From NCBI GenBank assembly GCA_946803715.1, contig CAMPET010000024.1, positions 317,490 through 371,296 on the forward strand: a stretch of DNA of 53,807 nucleotides. The letters run 5' to 3'. The stretch is from Beroe ovata (Eukaryota; Ctenophora; Nuda; Beroida; Beroidae). The translations under genes and the position numbers were made by a program. Shown one piece after another: positions 47,835-53,807 of the stretch; within the stretch, counting starts at the first letter, position 1, and each line of letters opens with the position of its first letter. The notes beneath the pieces are model-generated. The model saw nothing but the letters and a program-made list of their open reading frames with translations. It was not told the origin of the DNA and searched no databases.

Positions 47835-49135
47835 TCACCAATCTTCTTCATCACATGCACTTATCTGCACCTCATTTTCTACCGAATCAGAAGCATCTGA
47901 TTGGGAGTCAGTCAACTCAACTGGAGAATCTGGCTCATTCTTGACAACTATTCTGAGCCGATCTTCAGACAATTTCATTGAATCGGATTTCTCAACAAGA
48001 TCTGCTATGTGCGAATCAGAAACACTGTATTGTGATATAACAGACAATGTTTGAAGAGTCTCTATAGGGATCTCACTAAAATCATCCCCCATGTTCAAAT
48101 ACTCCTGTAATGCCATGGCCCTGCTTTGGTATTCTAGTTCACTCTTTAGATGATCATCTGATGTGAGCGAGTGATCAGCAACAGGGTAATCAACTGTGTA
48201 TACTTCAACATACTGACTATGGTGCTCTTTTTCAAAATTACTTTCACATAAACCAGATGATCTAGGCAAGTCTTCATTGAAAGTTAAGAGAGCACCTTGG
48301 GTACAGAATCCAAGGTCTTCATGGCCAGGAGGAGGGTCGCCAACACCAAATATTGAATACCTATAACAATAGTTTCTACAGATTTTCTCACAATAGTCTC
48401 TAAATTGATCTCTGGTCCACTCAAATTTGTGGTCCCAATGACGCATTTGAGTGTTTTTGAAAGCAAACAGTTCATTGAAATCCTTGTTTGGGGTAGTTAT
48501 TATGACATAGTTAGGAAGCAACTGACCAAAAACGTTCCTAGAGAACTGGTCTAACTTACTTGGCTCCAGATGTTCAATTAATTCAAGGCATACAATGCAG
48601 TCAAGTCCTTTTAGCCTTTGGTCAAATTCTAGGACACTCCCACCAAGGACAGATACGTTCAATGGATTAGAACGCTTATTCATGTGATCAAGCATCAAAG
48701 GCTTACATTTCAACTTGTGTCTCTCAAGCACTTCAATATCAATGTCAACTGCGTAAATCTGATTCATGAATTCAAGATTCTTGAGGTATTGTGTGAATAC
48801 GAGTTCATTTGCACCAAAGTCTGCAACTGTCTTAAACTGATAGGATGTGCAAAATTCCACTACCTGTAAGTAAAGATTTGTGTAAGAAATGGAAACTTAG
48901 ACCAACTTACCAATACCGCAATAGAAATATGTAGCAATAGACAATAAGTATGAACCTTTGCATATCGTTGGATATATAGAGGAGGGTCAAATCTAACATT
49001 CTGAGACTCTTCTATTTCTTGACCTTTCAAAGAACAAGAACTTGGTTCTCTGAAAATAGGGTTCTCTCTTTTAGACTGATATGAGTCTTCATCTTCAGCA
49101 TCTGCAAATCTAGTCTTTTCTTTGAGTAATAACAT
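47835..49135 (-). CDS. HENMT1: Small RNA 2'-O-methyltransferase HENMT1
   Basis: The HEN1 family methylates the 3'-terminal ribose of small RNAs, in animals mainly piRNAs. Two minus-strand exons (48956-49135, 47835-48863) join in phase 0 to 402 residues (human 393). The N-terminal part has FDPPLYIQRY, as in other HENMT1 proteins. The SAM motif I is ADFGANE (usually ADLGCGD). The metal-binding site is visible as ELIEH (Glu154, Glu157, His158) with a distal His in MRHWDHKFEWT (about residues 200-210), and TTPNKDFN follows the usual pattern. The last 110 residues or so are acidic and Ser/Asp-rich. It implies a functional piRNA-type pathway. The start is the first ATG; no strong acceptor is seen right before it. 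Confidence 0.9.
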
Positions 49136-51361
49136 TTGTCAGCAGCCGAACTTTGATAATTACAGGTCCTGAAAATAAATTACAGGCCCTGCTATCATTA
49201 CAGGAGGGAGGAAAACTGACAGCTATTGGCCAAACTAAATTATTCAAGATTTGGCATATTTCTAAACTTGTAATGATTTAAAACATAGCTTACCTTTTCT
49301 GATGATGCAATGATATAGTTTAATTATGAATGATATTGGATGATCAGGTTTTTGATAGATTTTCTCAATTCAAACACATAATCAGTATAAGAGTCAATGC
49401 CAGAATGGAATCACAAATCACAGGAACATGAATGTCATACAATATTCAATTGTAGTCATGATATCCTCGCCAGGTATCAGCTTTGCAGCCAAAATAAAAT
49501 TTTATACAATATTTATGGCTATGGATGATCTTCATAAGAATCATTAAATTTTTTAAGTAAAATCGCAATTTTCAAATGAAGTCAAGCAGGCTCAATGCTT
49601 AAGAGTTTCGAAGAATCTATAAAAATAACAAATTAACAAAAGGCATCACGACGCCAGACACATTGCATTATAATCAGAATTTAGCCATGTTCTCTGGTTT
49701 TCGCGTGCACGCGTCGAAGGCCAAAACAGATAAAGGCAACTAGATTTTACGCAGCAAAATTTTGTGAAAGCATTGCGCGTCTTTTATTCTACTTTGTGAT
49801 CAGAAATTTTGTTAAAGAAGACATGTCACACAGCCGCGGCGCCGCGCATCGCTCGCGGAGTATTTGAGTCACGCACTCACTTGCCAGATGTTATCTGTCC
49901 ACTGTTTCTTTCATCGAAGCTGCCGATGAAGGCGCGCGCGCCGCGCGCAAGAAACAGTGAACAGATAACATCCGGCAAGCACTCACCACTCACGCAGCAT
50001 GCGAACAAAAGTTTGAAAAAAATTATTATAATTTTATATTCAATTGTAATTAGAAGCTGTTAATGAAGCGAGTACATAACTCTCAACTCGTAAGTTACTT
50101 TGTTTGTCATGCTTCATAAAACCTGCAGTGACTTTATATGAGATTTTCCAAATCTTTCGGCTTAGCTTTATATTCTAGGATTGTTGGACACTTTACGTGT
50201 ATGTGGTGTTTTCATCTGCTTGAGATTTGCTTTTTAGCTGCTTGAAATGACTTATATGCTTGTGAGCATAGTGATGGTTCAATGCCTGGTCCAATACCTG
50301 GTTCAATAATTGTTATCTTACAATCATATCTTAATTCTTATCTATTTGATATTTCAAATTTGTTTGAGTCTTATGTCTACTGATCCACACTTAATGGGAT
50401 TGAAATGGAATCATTCAATTCAATATGCAAAACTCTTGGGATATTGTTGGCCACTAGGAAATGACAGATCTATTATCTGTTCAGGAAGACCTGGATTTTG
50501 CTATTTTCAAATCATTTTCTGAAACATATCTAGGATCTGATGATTTCAATGGAAATTGAACTGTGAATTTGGTCCCACTGTTCATAGAGCATACTCAGCT
50601 GCTTGAAGCTGCATTATTGTTGAATGTTTTCTCTTATTTGTTTAATCATCATTCATTAGCTAGTAGGTAATGATAAAATGAAAATGAATAAAAATTCCTA
50701 TGAAAAGGGCCAATGACTATCATTGTGCTTTCTACAGGATTATGTTCATAGAGAAAGAGTTACTTGATAACATAGAGTAACTAAATTGCATCTGTGCATT
50801 TTAAACACTTTTTGTTATCTTGACCCTCATTTCTTCACCAGCCCACTTTCTGCTAGTTCCTGTACAGAAACTAAGTACATCTTTGGATAATATCCCAGAT
50901 GTCAGTTATTCAACCTTAACTCTAACTACGTACCAACAGCCTTGAGCCATTGTACTTGATGAAATCTTTTCTTTCAGTGAAAAACCTTCTTAGTTCTTGA
51001 TGATGATGGGGCTACTCTGTGACAGTTTCATTGGGCTTGGGCTTCTTTTCAGCATTAAAAGCAAATTTCATTGTGTGAATGAGTTCAAGATGATGCTACT
51101 ACTTAATGCATATTTTGATTGTAAACTTTTCTTTGTAACACCATATTGACATGCTTACAGCTTGTTGTAGCATATTGTTTAATATAGAACTCTCTTCAGT
51201 TATCATGTTTAAAATGAGCTTATCAGATTTTATACTCACTGCTTGCTGATCAATAACAAGTTCAGTGCTCACATCAAAAATAGTAGAGATTTTCATGAGG
51301 TTGGAATGAATAAACATAAGTTATATCTTCTAATACAATCCTCAACTAAGAGTAGGAAGTG
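49136..51361. other. Intergenic region with a foldback element
   Basis: No gene seen over 2.2 kb apart from the GC-rich element at 49.79-50.0 kb. Open frames are short and featureless. Possible promoter DNA of HENMT1 (leftward) and of the tyrosine-rich exon (rightward). Confidence 0.5.
49791..50000. mobile_element. GC-rich foldback element, copy B
   Basis: The arm 49880-49910 is the inverted complement of 49949-49979 with two mismatches over 31 bp. The loop between is about 38 bp and rich in GCGCGCGCC. Flanking blocks (tttgtgatcagaaat, gag-atttgagtcacgc) are shared with copy A at 4.08-4.45 kb. No coding capacity. A MITE-like repeat is the simplest reading. Confidence 0.65.
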
Positions 51362-51608
51362 ATGCAAAGTTCGTGCTCAAAGGCATTTGGCTTCTATGAC
51401 ACGATTGGTGAAGGGGATTATGAAACAGTGCAATATGACTATGAACCCGTGCGGCGTGACCATATGAAGCTCAGGTCGGAGTACAGTGAGCCCAGTACCA
51501 CGCTGTCAAACCACTCTCTGGATGGGTTCAAAGACAACTACGAGAATTTGAGGGTTTACAACTCACACACATATGAGAACTACCAGCCGCCACCTCTCTG
51601 CAGTAAGG
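51362..51608 (+). CDS. Tyrosine-rich exon of an unrecognised gene (partial)
   Basis: From ATG 51362 to a good donor at 51609 (gtgagt), 82 codons plus 1 nt. I do not recognise the protein. Nine tyrosines lie in short acidic contexts: YETV, YEPV, YENL, YENY and others. YxN is the docking site preferred by Grb2-type SH2 domains once phosphorylated. There is no signal peptide or membrane segment. It reads like the cytoplasmic docking tail of an adaptor or receptor. No continuing exon was found before the window ends, so it may be the first or an internal exon of a gene extending to the right, or a chance frame. Confidence 0.4.
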
Positions 51609-52965
51609 GTGAGTTCTAATGGGCACTGTATTGTACTACTCCTGTATCTTATTATCACTGAGGTGGGGATATATCATACAGAATGGTCCATGCTCATCGC
51701 TCACACTCTCACTTCCACTTTATCTCTCTCTGGGTGTATGTGAAACAAGGGCGGGGTTATTATAGTCCAGGGGTTTGTATGCAAAATGGTAATCTGCCGT
51801 TCACTCTCCTTGATATGACTGTATTTTGTGTGGGGTTTGGTTTCATGTTTCACCGATTTGTATCACTTCCATAGCGTAGGGTGGAACCGTATGGCGCGAT
51901 GGACTTAACGCTTCATTAACTTTGTGTTATCACCCACATTTACCCTGATATAAGCTGTTTCAATTTGTCAGAACATTCTTGACCATTTTCTCAAAGGTAG
52001 ATTGCTCGATGCTCTGATCTTGACAAACTCACTGTAGTATAGTATGCAGTGTTTATCAATGCTTCTTGCTGTGATTAGCTGCTCGATTTCTGATTAGGAG
52101 ATAATTAACGGTGCCACTTGATAGACGTTCTACCTTTAATAACTCTAATCACCACTCGGCTCTCTGTAACTTAGATCGATTCTCTAAGGACACGGCTTCG
52201 CGTTCCACTGATATACGCTGATCGGTTACTGGCATTTAAAGGGTTATCTTTACTACCATTTCTGCATATTATTATGTATCACGGAATGGTAACTTTGTAT
52301 CTGAGCTGTTCTCTTTGGGCAGATGAATCCTATTGCTAAGTCCCTAGTCTGCTTTACACAGGAATATACTGCGGTAAACGATCCCTGGAAATAGCTATTA
52401 GCATCATAGCATCAGTGCAATGCAGAGACATTCTCTTCGTTTTAGGAACGGTTTTTGTTTCGTACCCCTACTCTTGCCCGTTCAAAACATCCATGTTTGT
52501 TTACATGTACATTCTTGTGTGTGTGTGTGACTGGTAGTTTGCTGCTGCCACCTGCCGCGGCTAATTATAGGTACACGATTCTGAACAAGTGCTGTTATAA
52601 TAAGTGTGATTAATTGCTGGAGATATCCTCCAATTATTGCTGGGTACACGGATTTGCGTAAAATACAACAGCTGAGCACAATGTTGTCTGTAATAGTTAT
52701 ACCTATTACCTAGTGTGTACAATAACACAGTGGTTATAACACTGTGCTATACCTAAACACGATCTCGACACAGTGTATGTACAGGATCAGCAATCAGATA
52801 CTGTAAAATAGTTCAGTATAATTCTGGTATAATCCAGGTTAACTTCATAGGTTGGTAGTTGGGGAATTTCTCAAGTTCTAGGTTTTGCCGTGCACGCGGC
52901 ACAGTGATGACATTTCTGTCAAAAGCTCCTGTTCCTCATCTCCCAGTTGTCGTAATTCGACACTC

Positions 52966-52976
<11 letters not shown>
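51609..52976. other. Intronic or intergenic DNA, nothing recognised
   Basis: No exon with convincing coding content could be linked to the tyrosine-rich exon. Confidence 0.4.
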
Positions 52977-53010
<34 letters not shown>

Positions 53011-53040
53011 ACAGACACACACACACACAGACACACACAC
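52974..53040. repeat. (AC)n microsatellite
   Basis: Interrupted ACACAC/ACAGACAC run. Confidence 0.9.
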
Positions 53041-53139
53041 GGTAGTTGAGTCTACAGCAGTCGAACACCCGACTAGCTGACACCATTCCACCGATGTTAT
53101 TGGCATGTTAAACTTCCCTCTCTCCCCGCGTGTGTTTGT

Positions 53140-53477
53140 TTGGGGATGACGTGACCTGTTTGTGTGTGTCTGTGTGTGTGTGTGTGTCTGTTTGTTTGAT
53201 TGTGTGTGTCTGTGTGTGTGCCTCTGTGTCTGTTTTTTTATGAGACACACGGTGTGTATTTAATGCATCTGTGTGTAAGGTATGCGAGTGTACGTTGAGT
53301 GAGCCAGGTGTCACATTTTACGGCTCAGTGATCTTCCTACTCCCCATGACTGTAGAATAGTTGCCACTTGCTACCAGTGTCTCTCTCCATGATGATGAAG
53401 ACACTCAAGTCACTAATCAAGGAAATGTCAAATCTTCAGAAATGAGAGTGTTGGTCGTGTGTGTGTGTGTGTGTGTG
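53140..53477. repeat. Direct duplication, left copy, ending at N gap
   Basis: Recurs from 53479 to the window end at an initial offset of 339 bp. It includes a TG microsatellite that differs in length and a nearly unique segment near 53290-53450 with few substitutions. Confidence 0.9.
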
Positions 53478-53478
53478 N
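53478..53478. other. Single-N scaffold gap
   Basis: One unknown base inside a TG-rich duplicated segment. Confidence 0.95.
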
Positions 53479-53807
53479 TTGGGGATGACGTGACCTGTTT
53501 GTGTGTGTCTGTGCCTGTTTGTTTGATTGTGTGTGTCTGTGTGTGTGCCTCTGTGTCTGTTTTTTAATGAGACACACGGTGTGTATCTAATGCATCTGTG
53601 TGTATGTGTGTAAGGTATGCGAGTGTACGTTGAGTGAGCCAGGTGTCAGATTTAACGGCTCAGTGATCTTCCTACTCCCCACTGTAGAATAGTTGCCACT
53701 TGCTGCCAGTGTCTCTCTCCATGATGATGAAGACACCCAAGTCACTAATCAAGGAAATGTCAAATCTTCAAAAATAAGAGTGTTGGTCGTGTGTGTGTGT
53801 GTGTGTG
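53479..53807. repeat. Direct duplication, right copy, starting at N gap
   Basis: Partner of 53140-53477, beginning right after the N at 53478 and cut by the window end inside a TG run. Confidence 0.9.

Noticed and set aside
52859-53567. Open frames rich in HTHTHT or CVCVCV
   Set aside because: Translated AC/TG microsatellites.
1-53807. tRNA, rRNA or snRNA genes
   Set aside because: I saw no cloverleaf with A/B boxes and no recognisable rRNA or U-snRNA sequence on either strand by eye; a covariance-model scan would be decisive.

Overview
This is a 53.8 kb piece of a eukaryotic nuclear genome. Nearly all genes have short GT-AG introns and encode animal proteins: two tectonics, DCDC1, HENMT1, KDSR, ORC6, SRSF1, SF3B4, USE1, TRIAP1. 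The density (about 17 genes, often 200-600 bp apart) and AT-rich spacers suggest a compact invertebrate genome from a ciliated animal. A non-bilaterian such as a ctenophore or sponge is plausible but only an inference. Four single-N gaps mark scaffold joins.

Layout. 1-4.6 kb: no convincing gene. 4.6-31.4 kb, all plus strand: a TCTN2-like tectonic, a second tectonic (TCTN1/3 type), an MFSD9-like transporter, a short TPX2-like protein, a GLYAT-like acyltransferase, a divergent Rab GTPase, ORC6, a doublecortin protein (DCDC1) and 3-ketodihydrosphingosine reductase (KDSR). 32.5-49.1 kb, all minus strand, in transcription order: HENMT1, DXO, a histidine phosphatase, a SelW/MIEN1-family selenoprotein with an in-frame UGA, TRIAP1 overlapping USE1, SF3B4 and SRSF1. 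KDSR and SRSF1 converge. 49.1-53.8 kb: GC-rich foldback DNA, one tyrosine-rich exon and microsatellites.

By function, the tectonics and DCDC1 belong to cilium/axoneme biology, TPX2-like and ORC6 to cell division, SRSF1 and SF3B4 to splicing, and HENMT1 and DXO to RNA-end modification and quality control.

The most interesting signals are: (i) a UGA that reads as selenocysteine in a CxxU redox motif; (ii) TRIAP1 and USE1 overlapping by 29 nt in different frames on one strand; (iii) splice-acceptor-like sequences immediately 5' of many start codons in long same-strand runs, which may mean spliced-leader trans-splicing and operons; (iv) HENMT1 and DXO as neighbours; (v) a Rab whose catalytic switch II motif is rewritten; (vi) GC-rich foldback elements. 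All four N gaps are flanked by direct duplications that look like unmerged contig or haplotype overlaps, so the repeated exons of MFSD9, SRSF1 and the histidine phosphatase should not be read as extra exons.
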